Shown in pieces: positions 9,040-18,033 of a stretch of 64,000 nt of DNA. The notes beneath the pieces were generated by a model. That model had not been told where the DNA came from, did no database searches, and worked only from the letters and a program-made list of their open reading frames with translations. The position numbers and the translations under genes were made by a program. Source of the stretch: Agreia bicolorata (GTDB lineage: Bacteria > Actinomycetota > Actinomycetes > Actinomycetales > Microbacteriaceae); the NCBI RefSeq assembly GCF_000938265.1, contig NZ_JYFC01000001.1:682001-746000 (forward strand). The letters run 5' to 3'. Numbering within the stretch: the first letter of the stretch is position 1; every line of letters begins with the position of its first letter.

Positions 9040-10583
9040 GCTGTCCACTCTTCCCCGGCCGCAGCGGCGGCTCCAGCCATGGCCGCACCGATGCGCTCGG
9101 CGCTCGCCTGCGACCGGTCGAACTCGGCCACGATCTCGCCGGCGAACATCACGAGCACCCGGTCGGCAAGAGCCAGCAGCTCCGAGATCTCATGCGACAC
9201 GAGCAGAATTCCGCGACCCGAGGCCCGGTAGTCGAGCAGGCGTCCATGGATGGCCTCGATGGCACCCACGTCGACGCCCTGGGTGGGCTGCTCGGCGATC
9301 AGCAGCGGAGCGTCGAACGCGAGCTCTCTGGCGATCACGACCTTCTGCGCGTTGCCGCCGGAGAGCGAACCGACGGGCTGCTTCTCACCCGAGGTGCGGA
9401 TGTCGTACGACGAGATCTGCTCGCTCGCGCGTGTGCGGGCGGCGGGCAGAGACATCCAGCCCCTGCCGAAGCCTTTCGGCCGGCCGATCGGCGGCTGCCT
9501 GTGGTGGCCCAGCGAGAGGTTCTCGGTGATCGACATGGTCACCGCGCTGCCCTCGCCGCGCCTGTCTTCGGGAATCACGGCGAGCCCCGCCGATCGTCGC
9601 GCCGCGACGGGCGCGCCCGTGACGTCGTCGCCGCCGAGCAGGATGCGCCCGGCCGAGACGGGCGTCGTGCCCAGAATGGCGGCCACGAGATCGTGCTGGC
9701 CGTTGCCCGAGACGCCGGCGATGCCAACGATCTCGCCGCGCCGAACCGCGAGCGAGACGTTGGAGACCCGCTCGACCCGCGCATCCACGACCGAGACGCC
9801 CTCGACCTCGAGTACGGTCTCGCCGAGCGTGCCCGTTCCGGGATTGGCGACGACCTCGACCTCGCGGCCGGTCATGGCGCGCACGAGTTCGGCCGAGGTC
9901 GTGTCGGCGGTGACGAATCGACCGGAGACCCGGCCGTCGCGCAGCACGGTGACCTCTGTCGACACGTCGAGCACTTCCTGGATCTTGTGGGTGACGAGCA
10001 CCACTGTGGTACCGCCTTCGGCCGCCCGCCGGATCACCGTGAAGAGCGAGGTGACCTCGGAGGGGGTGAGCACGGCTGTCGGCTCGTCGAGAATGAGGAT
10101 GCGGGCATCGCGGTGCAGAGCCTTGAGAATCTCGACGCGTTGCCGCGCTCCGGCAGACAGGTCTCCGACCCGGGCTTGCGGATCGGTGTCGAGCCCGTAG
10201 CGCTCGGCAAGGCTGCGCACGCGCGCATCGGCTGCGGCACGATCGATGCGTCCGCCCCGGGTGGGCTCGGCACCGAAGACCACGTTCTCGGCCACGGTCA
10301 TCGAGTCGAAGAGCCTGAAGTGCTGATGCACCATGCCGAGACCGGCAGCGATGGCGTCGAGCGGGCTCTGAAAGGAGCGCGCCTCTCCGTCGACGATGAT
10401 CTCGCCCGAATCGGGGCGCACCAAGCCGAACAGGATCGACATCAGGGTCGACTTGCCCGCTCCGTTCTCGCCCATCACGGCGTGAACGGTGCCCCGGGCC
10501 AGCACGAGGTCGATGCCGTCGTTCGCCACGACGGCATCGAACCTCCTGCTGATCGCTCTCAGCTCTACTGCGGCAGTGCTCAT
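9036..10583 (-). CDS. Nucleoside ABC transporter ATP-binding protein (double ATPase)
   Basis: A 515-residue fused double ATPase. Domain 1 has an intact Walker A GENGAGKST (38-46), signature LSAGARQRVEILKAL and Walker B ILILDEP. Domain 2 is degenerate: GVSGNGQHD replaces Walker A and LLIAEQPTQGVD replaces the Walker B acid, while LSGGNAQKVVIAREL is kept. This asymmetry is normal for sugar/nucleoside (RbsA/NupO-like) importers. It overlaps both operon neighbours by 4 nt. Confidence 0.92.
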   Translation of the reverse strand: MSTAAVELRAISRRFDAVVANDGIDLVLARGTVHAVMGENGAGKSTLMSILFGLVRPDSGEIIVDGEARSFQSPLDAIAAGLGMVHQHFRLFDSMTVAENVVFGAEPTRGGRIDRAAADARVRSLAERYGLDTDPQARVGDLSAGARQRVEILKALHRDARILILDEPTAVLTPSEVTSLFTVIRRAAEGGTTVVLVTHKIQEVLDVSTEVTVLRDGRVSGRFVTADTTSAELVRAMTGREVEVVANPGTGTLGETVLEVEGVSVVDARVERVSNVSLAVRRGEIVGIAGVSGNGQHDLVAAILGTTPVSAGRILLGGDDVTGAPVAARRSAGLAVIPEDRRGEGSAVTMSITENLSLGHHRQPPIGRPKGFGRGWMSLPAARTRASEQISSYDIRTSGEKQPVGSLSGGNAQKVVIARELAFDAPLLIAEQPTQGVDVGAIEAIHGRLLDYRASGRGILLVSHEISELLALADRVLVMFAGEIVAEFDRSQASAERIGAAMAGAAAAAGEEWTA

Positions 10584-11623
10584 CCGGCGGTGAGGGGATC
10601 CTCGACGGTGATCTCACCCGAGACGATCTGGTCGCGAACCGCCTTGACCTTCTCAATGACGTCGGGGTGGTCGGCGATCAGGCACTTCGACGACGCGACG
10701 TCGTCTTCGAGCCCGGTGACGCCCACGCCACCCTCGGCGAGGCCGTACGACTTGAAGCCGCCACCGTTGCCCGCGAAGATGTCCTTCACCGCGTTCTCGA
10801 CCGCGACGTCGACGCGCTTGATCGAGTTGTCGACCACGTTTCCGGGCGACTCGAGGCACTGGTTGGAGTCGACGCCGAAGGCCTTGAAGCTGCCCGCAGC
10901 CGCGGCTTCGAACACACCGAGGTTTCCGGCAGAGGCCGCCGCGTTCACGTAGTCGGCACCCGAGTCGGCGATGATCTGGGCCTGCGCCTTGGCGCGGGCC
11001 TGGTCACCGAACGGGTTGTCGCCGCCGACGTACTGCTGGGTCGTCTTGACCTCGGGGTTCACGCTCTTGGCTCCCGCGAAGAACGGGTCGATCCAGCGGT
11101 GGATGAACGGGGTGTCGAGCGCGCCGATCGCGCCGATGCTGTTCGTCTTGGTGAGCAGGCCCGCCTCGACGCCGACAAGGTAGTTCGACTCGTACTCCTT
11201 GAACACGGCCGCCGTCAGGTTGTCGGTGGGCTTCTCCGCCGAGGTGTCGATCAGCAGGAACTGCTGGTCGGGGTTGTCGGCGGCCGCGGCCGTGACCTGG
11301 TCGAGAACGCTGAACGAGACGCCGATGATCACGTCGGGCGCGGCACGCACGGCCTCGTCGATGTTCTGCTGGATCGACGCCGGGTCCTTGCTCTCGTAGA
11401 TGTCGACCTTGGCGCCGTTCGCCTTGCCGGCGGCCTTCGCGCCCTCGACGGCGAGCTTCAGAAAGTTGTTCGACCCGACGGCCGTCGGGGTGATCAGAAT
11501 GATCGACTTGTCGCCCGACGATTCGTCAGACGACGAGCCTGACGACGAGGAACACGCGGAGACGCCCGCGACGAGCGCGGCCGTGAGGGCGACGGCGCCG
11601 ATGCGCCGGGTGAGTGTGGACAT
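10580..11623 (-). CDS. BMP-family nucleoside-binding lipoprotein
   Basis: A 347-residue substrate-binding lipoprotein of the PnrA/Med (BMP) family. It has a signal peptide with lipobox VSAC (acylated Cys24), a Ser/Asp-rich linker, then the BMP core (ITPTAVGSNNFLK, EAVRAAPDVIIGVSF, ETNYLVG-like ESNYLVGVEAG, IGAIGALDTPFIHRW). It is first in the five-gene operon and captures nucleosides outside the membrane. A GGAGAC ribosome-binding site precedes the ATG. The stop overlaps the ATPase start. Confidence 0.92.
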   Translation of the reverse strand: MSTLTRRIGAVALTAALVAGVSACSSSSGSSSDESSGDKSIILITPTAVGSNNFLKLAVEGAKAAGKANGAKVDIYESKDPASIQQNIDEAVRAAPDVIIGVSFSVLDQVTAAAADNPDQQFLLIDTSAEKPTDNLTAAVFKEYESNYLVGVEAGLLTKTNSIGAIGALDTPFIHRWIDPFFAGAKSVNPEVKTTQQYVGGDNPFGDQARAKAQAQIIADSGADYVNAAASAGNLGVFEAAAAGSFKAFGVDSNQCLESPGNVVDNSIKRVDVAVENAVKDIFAGNGGGFKSYGLAEGGVGVTGLEDDVASSKCLIADHPDVIEKVKAVRDQIVSGEITVEDPLTAG

Positions 11624-11723
11624 GGATGTCTCCAGGGTTGCTGTCGGGAGGGGTGCTGTCCAACGCTAGCAAGCGATTCGGCTAGCGATTTCACCCAGCG
11701 TCACAGGCGGTAATGACGATTGC

Positions 11724-12581
11724 TTAGTTCTTCATGGCGGCACGCCCGATGCGGTGGAAATCCTCCATCGTCAGAGCTTCTCCGCGCATGGTGGGCTCGA
11801 CGCCGGCCCGCTCGAGCACGCCCTGAGCCTGCTGCGTGTCGCCGAACACCGGGATCAGCGACTGCCGCAGCATCTTGCGGCGCTGCTGGAAGGCGGCGTC
11901 GACAACCTCGAAGGTGCGCACGCGCACCTCTTCGGTGTCGGGCAGAGCCTCGTGGCGATGGAACGACACAAGCACCGAGTCGACGTTGGGAACGGGCCAG
12001 AACACCTGCCTGCTCACGTTTCCGCTCGTCTTCCAGTCGCCGTACCATGCCGCCTTCACGCTCGGGCTGCCATAGATCTTCGATCCCGGAACAGCGGCGA
12101 GCCGGTGCCCGACCTCGGCCTGCACCATCACCACCCCCGACTGAATCGACGGGAAGTGCTCGAGAAAGTGCAGCAGTACGGGAACCGAGACGTTGTACGG
12201 AAGGTTCGCGACCAGGCGAACCGGCGCATCCGGCAGGCTCTGGATGCTCATGGCATCGTCGCGTACGACCGTCAGGTTGGCGTTCGGCTGTAGCGCCCGA
12301 ACGGTGTCCGGCAGCTGCGCAGCCAGCCTCTTGTCGATCTCGACGGCCACCACCGATGCGCCGATCTCGAGGATGCCGAGGGTCAGCGATCCGAGGCCCG
12401 GCCCGACTTCGACGACGGTCTCCCCCGCCTGCACTCCGGCGACGCGCACGATCCTCCGCACGGTGTTGCCGTCGATCACGAAGTTCTGACCGAGCTTCTT
12501 CGTGGGAGTCAGGTCGAGCAATTCGGCGAGGTCGCGGATCTCGGCGGGGCCGAGGAGCTTCGCTTCGGCAGGCTCAGTCAT
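11724..12581 (-). CDS. rsmA: 16S rRNA dimethyladenosine transferase
   Basis: RsmA (KsgA) dimethylates two adjacent adenosines in the 3'-terminal hairpin of 16S rRNA. The 285-residue protein has KKLGQNFVID (28-37), the SAM-binding VEVGPGLGSLT (57-67) and the catalytic NLPYNVSVPVLL (126-137). Its ATG overlaps the tatD stop (ATGA). The N-terminal codons (MTEPAEA) resemble the GAGCCTGTCGAAG-type repeat found elsewhere in this window, possibly by chance. Confidence 0.96.
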   Translation of the reverse strand: MTEPAEAKLLGPAEIRDLAELLDLTPTKKLGQNFVIDGNTVRRIVRVAGVQAGETVVEVGPGLGSLTLGILEIGASVVAVEIDKRLAAQLPDTVRALQPNANLTVVRDDAMSIQSLPDAPVRLVANLPYNVSVPVLLHFLEHFPSIQSGVVMVQAEVGHRLAAVPGSKIYGSPSVKAAWYGDWKTSGNVSRQVFWPVPNVDSVLVSFHRHEALPDTEEVRVRTFEVVDAAFQQRRKMLRQSLIPVFGDTQQAQGVLERAGVEPTMRGEALTMEDFHRIGRAAMKN

Positions 12582-13468
12582 TCGGCGATCACCGGCTCGG
12601 AATCCCAGGTGCCGTAGACGAGCTCGGTGTTGGAAGTGATCTGCGCCGCGAGCATCGACACGTCGGTGCCGAGATGCGACGCCATAAAGCGCAGCGTGTA
12701 CGGCAGCAGATAGGGAGCGTTCGGCCGCCCGCGCAACGGTGTCGGGGTCAAGAACGGCGCATCCGTCTCGACGAGCAGCAGCTGGCGCGGAGCTACCTCG
12801 AGCGCGTCGCGCAGGTTCTCGGCGTTCTTGAACGTCACCGTTCCGGCGAACGACATGTACCAGCCGTTGTCGGCGCAGATGCGCGCCATCGCCCCGTCAC
12901 CCGAGTAGCAGTGGAACACGGTGCGCTCGGGCGCTCCCACCCGCAGCAGCGTCTCGATGACGTCGTCGTGCGCGTCGCGATCGTGAATCTGAAGGGCCAG
13001 CCCGTTCTTCTTCGCAATGTCGATGTGCGCCTCGAACGACCTGAACTGAGCGGCGCGGCCCTCCTCCGGTGTGCGAAAGAAGTCGAGCCCGGTCTCTCCG
13101 ATGGCCCGAACCCGGGGGCGGGTGGCCAGCTCGGCGATCACGGCCAGAGCGTCGTCGAGTTCGCCGGCCGCGTCGTAGCGCGGTGCCTCGTTCGGGTGGA
13201 TGGCGACGGCCGCCAGCATGCGCGGCTCGCGCGCCGCCTGCTCGGCCGACCAGATGCTCGACTCGATGTCGCCGCCGACCTGCACGACCCCACGCACGCC
13301 GACGCTCGACGCACGATCGAGCTGCTCGAGATATCCGAGCACCTCGCGCTCCTCGTTCTCCCCGCTCCCCGAGCCCGTCGAAGGGGGCGGATCGAGATGC
13401 GTGTGATTGTCGTACACGCCCACCACGAGGGGCTCGGGCAGCGGCGGATAGCTGTGGTCAGTAGGCAC
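12578..13468 (-). CDS. tatD: TatD family metal-dependent DNase
   Basis: A 296-residue TIM-barrel hydrolase with metal ligands in DNHTHLD (His22, His24), GETGLDFF, LQIHDRDAH, FHCYSGD and ETDAPFL. TatD proteins are 3'-5' exonucleases/deoxyribonucleases. It follows metG by 2 nt and overlaps rsmA by 4 nt. After HTHLD there is an unusual PPPSTGSGSGENEER stretch, where family members normally have a short loop; it is encoded by an REP-like repeat (13367-13386). Confidence 0.92.
   Translation of the reverse strand: MPTDHSYPPLPEPLVVGVYDNHTHLDPPPSTGSGSGENEEREVLGYLEQLDRASSVGVRGVVQVGGDIESSIWSAEQAAREPRMLAAVAIHPNEAPRYDAAGELDDALAVIAELATRPRVRAIGETGLDFFRTPEEGRAAQFRSFEAHIDIAKKNGLALQIHDRDAHDDVIETLLRVGAPERTVFHCYSGDGAMARICADNGWYMSFAGTVTFKNAENLRDALEVAPRQLLLVETDAPFLTPTPLRGRPNAPYLLPYTLRFMASHLGTDVSMLAAQITSNTELVYGTWDSEPVIAE
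13367..13386. repeat. REP-like palindromic repeat inside tatD
   Basis: CCCCGAGCCCGTCGAAGGGG resembles the widespread CCCTGAGCNTGTCGAAGGG intergenic repeat; an intact copy is at 43319-43337. Here it lies within the tatD reading frame and codes for residues about 28-34 of an extra loop. Confidence 0.6.
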
Positions 13469-13470
13469 GA

Positions 13471-15060
13471 CTACGCGGCCGACCCGTCGGTCTCACTCGA
13501 CTCGATGCGCGGGAACAGGGGTTGGAGGGCTGTGACCGTCGTGCCCCCGGCCCAATCGAACGCCGAGCGGATGGGCTGGTCGGAGACCGCGCCTGCACCG
13601 TTCAAGGCGGTCCAGAGCTTCGCCGAGGCCTCGGGGATCACGGGCGAGAGCAGCACAGCGAGCGTGCCGATTCCGCGCACCGCCGTGTTCAGCACGGTGC
13701 CGAGCCGTTCGCGATTCGCCGGGTCTTTCGACAGAGCCCACGGCTCCTGCAGGGTGATGTATCCGTTCAGCTCGTCGACGAGCTGCCAGATCGAGGCGAT
13801 GGCCTCGTGGATGGCGAGTCGGGAGATGGCCTCGTCGGCGGCGGCCGTCACCCGCACCTCGGTGTCGCAAATCGCGGTGTCCGGCGCATCCAGAACCCCG
13901 GCGTCGGGAATGACGCCGTCGAAATAGCGGATGACCATGGCGATCACGCGCGAGGCGAGGTTGCCGAAGCCGTTGGCGAGCTCGGCCTGGTAGCGGGCCG
14001 ACAGATCCTCCCAGCTGAACGAGCCGTCCTGGCCGAAGTTGATCGCGCGCAGGAAGTAGTAGCGGAACGCGTCCGAGCCGAAGGTGTCGGTGATCTGGTT
14101 CGGAGCGATGCCCGTGAGCTTCGACTTCGACATCTTCTCGCCGCCGACGAGCAGCCAGCCGTGGCCGAAGACCTGCTTCGGAACCTCGAGTCCGGCGGCC
14201 ATGAGCATGGCGGGCCAGATGACGGCGTGGAAGCGGGCGATGTCTTTTCCGACGATGTGCGTGGCGGGCCAGCGACGGGCGAACGCCTCGTCGTCGTGGC
14301 CGTAGCCCGCGGCGGTGATGTAGTTGAGCAGGGCGTCGAACCACACGTAGACCACGTGCGACTCGTCCCACGGAACCTTGATTCCCCAGTCGAACGTCTG
14401 GCGCGAGATCGACAGGTCGGTGAGTCCACGCCGCACGAACGACACGATCTCGTTGCGCACGCTCTCGGGCTGAATGAAGTTCGGGTTCTCTTCGTAGAGG
14501 TCGAGCAGCCGCTGGCTGAAGTCACTCATGCGGAAGAAGTAGTTGCGCTCCTTCAGCAGTTCCACGGGCTTCGAGTGGATCGCACAGACCTTCTGGCCCT
14601 CGTAGGCACCGGTGCCGTCGACGAGGTCGCTGTCGGCCTTGTACTCCTCGCAGCCCACGCAGTAGTAGCCCTCGTACTCGCCGGTGTAGATGTACCCGGC
14701 GTCGAAGAGGCGCTGCAGGAAGAGCTGCACGTTGACCTCGTGACGCTCATCGGTGGTGCGGATGAAGTCGTCATTCGAGATGTCGATGGTCTTGAGAAGG
14801 GGCTGCCACGCCGACTCGACGAGGCGGTCAGCCCACTCCTTCGGCGTGACGCCGTTGGCGATGGCGGTGCGCAGAATCTTCTGACCGTGCTCGTCGGTTC
14901 CGGTGAGGAACCAGGTGTCGTCACCCGCCTGGCGGTGCCAGCGCGCGAGAACATCGGCGGCCACCTCTGTATAGGCGTGCCCGATGTGGGGCACGTCATT
15001 CACATAGAAAATAGGCGTGGTGATATAAAACGAGGAGCCGTCGGACATGCTCCCCATCAT
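13471..15060 (-). CDS. metG: Methionyl-tRNA synthetase
   Basis: A 529-residue class I synthetase that charges tRNA-Met. HIGH is at residues 25-28 and KMSKS at 309-313; the anticodon-binding helical domain follows. A CVGCEEY knuckle (Cys134, Cys137) is present but the second zinc pair is not. No C-terminal tRNA-binding (EMAP-like) domain is attached. Candidate starts are ATGs at 15060, 15057 and 15048; the protein core begins at SFYITTPIFYVN. It heads the metG-tatD-rsmA operon. Confidence 0.96.
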   Translation of the reverse strand: MMGSMSDGSSFYITTPIFYVNDVPHIGHAYTEVAADVLARWHRQAGDDTWFLTGTDEHGQKILRTAIANGVTPKEWADRLVESAWQPLLKTIDISNDDFIRTTDERHEVNVQLFLQRLFDAGYIYTGEYEGYYCVGCEEYKADSDLVDGTGAYEGQKVCAIHSKPVELLKERNYFFRMSDFSQRLLDLYEENPNFIQPESVRNEIVSFVRRGLTDLSISRQTFDWGIKVPWDESHVVYVWFDALLNYITAAGYGHDDEAFARRWPATHIVGKDIARFHAVIWPAMLMAAGLEVPKQVFGHGWLLVGGEKMSKSKLTGIAPNQITDTFGSDAFRYYFLRAINFGQDGSFSWEDLSARYQAELANGFGNLASRVIAMVIRYFDGVIPDAGVLDAPDTAICDTEVRVTAAADEAISRLAIHEAIASIWQLVDELNGYITLQEPWALSKDPANRERLGTVLNTAVRGIGTLAVLLSPVIPEASAKLWTALNGAGAVSDQPIRSAFDWAGGTTVTALQPLFPRIESSETDGSAA

Positions 15061-15096
15061 AAAGGCGCGGCTCGCCCGCGCTTCCCCTGTTACGCG

Positions 15097-15957
15097 CTAC
15101 AGCAGCGGCAGCTGCGCCTGCTCGTTAGCCGGTGTGCGCCCCGTGCGCTGCTCCAGCGCCGCCTCGTACAGGTCGCGCCGCGACAGCCCGGTCGCCTCGG
15201 CGATGGCGGCCGACGCATCCTTCAACCTCGTGCCGTCGGCCACGAGCTCGAGCACCTGCGCGACCCCTGTGGCCAGGTCGACCTCCAACGGCTGCGCACC
15301 CGCCACCACGATCACGATCTCGCCCTTGACGCCGGCCTCGGCCCATTCCACCAATTCGGATGCCGTGCCACGCTTCACCTGCTCGTACAGTTTCGTGAGC
15401 TCCCGCGCCACGGCCACGCGGCGGTCGGCGCCCAGCGCGCTCGCGATGTCGGCGAGAGATGCGGCGATGCGATTGGGCGACTCGAAGAACACCATCGTGC
15501 GTGGCTCCCTCGCCAGCGCCCCCAGAACCTGCAGCCTCTCCCCCTGCTTGCGCGGCAGAAATCCTTCGAAGGTGAAGCGGTCTGTGGGCAGGCCCGAGAC
15601 CGCGAGCGCCATGAGCACCGCCGACGGCCCGGGGATCGCGGTGACCTCGACGCCCGCGGCCACGGCGGCGGCCACGAGATGGAACCCGGGGTCCGACACG
15701 GTCGGCATGCCGGCGTCGCTCATCACGACGAGATCGGCAGTGCGCGCGAACTCCACGAGCTCCGCCGCCTTCTCGCGTTCGTTGTGGTCGTGCAGCGCCA
15801 CCAGCCGCGGCCGGTTCTCGAGATTCAGCGCACGCAGCAGCTTGATCGCGACGCGCGTGTCTTCGGCGGCGATGAGTTCGCAGGCCTCGAGCGTCTCGAC
15901 GAGCCGCACCGACGCATCCTTCAGATTGCCGATGGGCGTGCCCGCGAGGATGATCAT
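15097..15957 (-). CDS. rsmI: 16S rRNA (cytidine-2'-O)-methyltransferase
   Basis: RsmI 2'-O-methylates C1402 of 16S rRNA. The 286-residue protein has the tetrapyrrole-methylase-like fold motifs: N-terminal LAGTPIGNLKDAS, AAEDTR, SDAGMPTVSDPG and IPGPSAVLMALAVSG. The C-terminal AAIAEATGLSRRDLYEAAL helix is the RsmI extension. It lies just downstream of metG on the same strand (37 nt apart in order rsmI then metG) and is divergent from the GtrA/pmt genes, a common actinobacterial arrangement. Confidence 0.95.
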   Translation of the reverse strand: MIILAGTPIGNLKDASVRLVETLEACELIAAEDTRVAIKLLRALNLENRPRLVALHDHNEREKAAELVEFARTADLVVMSDAGMPTVSDPGFHLVAAAVAAGVEVTAIPGPSAVLMALAVSGLPTDRFTFEGFLPRKQGERLQVLGALAREPRTMVFFESPNRIAASLADIASALGADRRVAVARELTKLYEQVKRGTASELVEWAEAGVKGEIVIVVAGAQPLEVDLATGVAQVLELVADGTRLKDASAAIAEATGLSRRDLYEAALEQRTGRTPANEQAQLPLL

Positions 15958-15997
15958 TGCCTAAGAGTATCGAGCAGTCGCGAAGCAAGGAGTGGGC

Positions 15998-16435
15998 ATG
16001 GGATTCGGCCGACTCCTCGGCACCCTCTGGCGCAGCAAAGTCGTGCGGTTCGGCGCCCTGGGTGTGGCGAACAACCTTCTGGCGTATGCACTCTTCGCGA
16101 TCATGACGATTGCGGGCGTTCCCGCCATCGCGGCGGCCAGCATCACCTACGCGCTGGGCATGATCGTGAGCTACGTGGGTAACCGCTCGTTCACGTTCGC
16201 CCATGCGGGCAGCGCACGACGCTCCCTGGTGAGGTTCCTCGTCGTCAATGCGGTCGGCTATGGCATCAACGTGGCCATCCTCGCCGTCTTCGTCGAGCAT
16301 CTGGGCTTCGATCCGCTCATCGTGCAGTTCGTGGCGATCGTGCTCGTGGCCAGCTTCATCTTCGTGTCGATGCGCTTCTGGGTGTTCGCTGACGACGAGC
16401 CGCGTACGAAGAAGCCTTTACGATGGGGCACGTGA
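15998..16435 (+). CDS. GtrA family membrane protein
   Basis: A 145-residue protein with four hydrophobic helices, matching the GtrA/DPMS-associated family that helps move polyprenyl-phosphate-linked sugars across the membrane. The segments RFGALGVANNLLAYALF and SYVGNRSFTF are typical of the family. The ATG at 15998 has an AAGGAG ribosome-binding site 5 nt upstream, better than the GTG at 15992. The gene overlaps pmt by 13 nt, suggesting it serves glycan-lipid handling with the mannosyltransferase. Confidence 0.88.
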   Translation: MGFGRLLGTLWRSKVVRFGALGVANNLLAYALFAIMTIAGVPAIAAASITYALGMIVSYVGNRSFTFAHAGSARRSLVRFLVVNAVGYGINVAILAVFVEHLGFDPLIVQFVAIVLVASFIFVSMRFWVFADDEPRTKKPLRWGT

Positions 16436-18033
16436 CCGACCTGCAGAGCCCTCCTGTTCTCGCGCCCGAGCCGACCGGTTCGCGACTCGACGACTGGTGG
16501 GGACGCATGCTCTCCACACCCGGTCGGCAGCGCCTCTGGGCGTGGGGCGGCCCGATAGCCGTCACCCTCCTCGGCGCCATCCTGCGCCTGGTCAACCTCG
16601 GGCACCCGCACTCGCTGGTCTTCGACGAGACGTTCTATGTCAAAGACGCTTACACGACTCTGCGCAACGGCTACGAGTCGACCTGGCCGGCCGACGCAGA
16701 CGAGGCATTCAACGCGGGCGACACAGACGGATTTCTGCAACAGGGATCGTTCGCCGTTCACCCGCCTCTCGGCAAGTGGGTGATCGCACTCGGCCTGGCT
16801 GTCTTCGGTGCCGACTCGAGCGTTGGCTGGCGCATCTCGGTGGCAATCTGCGGAATTCTCCTGGTTCTGCTCACCACTCTTGTGGCCAAGAAGCTCTTCC
16901 GCTCCACGTTCCTCGCCACGGTCGCGGGGTTCCTCATCGCGATCGACGGCCACGCCATCGTCATGAGCCGTGTCGCACTGCTCGATGGCATCTTCGCCCT
17001 CATCGCCCTTGCCGGCGTGGGTGCGGTGCTCATGGATCGCGAATGGCACGCGAGGCGACTCGACGAGAAGCTCATGACGGCCGAGAAACACGGTCGGGTT
17101 GCTCGGTGGGGACCGGCGCTCTGGTGGCGTCCGTGGGTGCTGGCCGCAGGCATCCTGTTCGGTCTGGCGTCGAGCGTCAAGTGGTCTGGACTGTATTTTC
17201 TTGCCGCGTTCGCCGTCTATCTGGTGGTCGTCGACGCCCTCGCTCGTCGCCGTGCGGGCCTGCCGTTGTGGGCCGCGGGCGCAATTCTCAAACAGGGGCC
17301 GGTCACCTTCCTGCTCACCGTTCCGATCGCGATCGTCGTCTACCTCTCGACCTGGTCGGGATGGTTCCTCACCTCGGGCGGAATGTACCGGCAGTGGGTG
17401 CAGACCTCGGGCGAACACTGGACCGGGTTGCTCGCCTGGGTGCCCAACTGGGCCCAGAACTTCTGGCACCTCGAGGCGGCCGTCTACAACTACCACGTCA
17501 ACGAGCACACGCCGCATCCCTATCAGGCGAATCCGCTCACGTGGCTGTTCCTGATCCGGCCCACGCAGATGTACATCCGCACGATCGACAACGGTCAGGG
17601 CGGCTGCGGCGCTGACACCTGCTACGAGAACATCACCTCGATCGCCAACCCCATCATCTGGTGGGCAGGCACGGCGGCACTGCTCTATCTGGTCTACCGC
17701 CTGATCCGCAAGCGCGAATGGGTCGTCGGCTTCATCCTCATGGGGATGGTCGCGGGCTACCTGCCGTGGCTGCTGTACATCAACCGCACGATCTACCAGT
17801 TCTACACGATCGCGTTCGAGCCCTATCTGATCCTCGGGCTCGTCTTCGTGATCGGGCTGGCGTTGGGCAAACGCACCGATCCCCGATGGATGCGTGTGGG
17901 CGGCGTGCGCGCGGTCATCGCGTTCCTCGTCATCTGCGCCGCGGTCAGCGCCTTCTTCTATCCGGTCTGGACCGCGCAGTCCGTTCCCGGATGGTTCCTC
18001 TCGCTGCACTACTGGCTGCCCAGTTGGCGATGA
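16423..18033 (+). CDS. pmt: Dolichyl-phosphate-mannose--protein mannosyltransferase
   Basis: A 536-residue polytopic membrane enzyme of the PMT (GT39) family, which transfers mannose from polyprenyl-phosphate-mannose to Ser/Thr of secreted proteins. The catalytic Asp-Glu pair is in LVFDETFYVKDAY, followed by VHPPLGKW and VKWSGLYF; about ten transmembrane helices follow, with the C-terminal PMT_4TMC-like block (INRTIYQFYTIAFEPY). A GTG at 16432 is an alternative start. GtrA, pmt and the following gene overlap one another and are likely one operon. Confidence 0.93.
   Translation: MGHVTDLQSPPVLAPEPTGSRLDDWWGRMLSTPGRQRLWAWGGPIAVTLLGAILRLVNLGHPHSLVFDETFYVKDAYTTLRNGYESTWPADADEAFNAGDTDGFLQQGSFAVHPPLGKWVIALGLAVFGADSSVGWRISVAICGILLVLLTTLVAKKLFRSTFLATVAGFLIAIDGHAIVMSRVALLDGIFALIALAGVGAVLMDREWHARRLDEKLMTAEKHGRVARWGPALWWRPWVLAAGILFGLASSVKWSGLYFLAAFAVYLVVVDALARRRAGLPLWAAGAILKQGPVTFLLTVPIAIVVYLSTWSGWFLTSGGMYRQWVQTSGEHWTGLLAWVPNWAQNFWHLEAAVYNYHVNEHTPHPYQANPLTWLFLIRPTQMYIRTIDNGQGGCGADTCYENITSIANPIIWWAGTAALLYLVYRLIRKREWVVGFILMGMVAGYLPWLLYINRTIYQFYTIAFEPYLILGLVFVIGLALGKRTDPRWMRVGGVRAVIAFLVICAAVSAFFYPVWTAQSVPGWFLSLHYWLPSWR

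Noticed and set aside
9036-9048. ATG at 9048 as start of nucleoside permease 1
   Set aside because: The ATG at 9039 forms the same ATGA coupling as every other junction in the operon and fits the protein equally well.
13522-16182. 886-codon plus-strand open frame across metG and rsmI
   Set aside because: It is exactly antisense to two conserved genes and has no recognisable domain.
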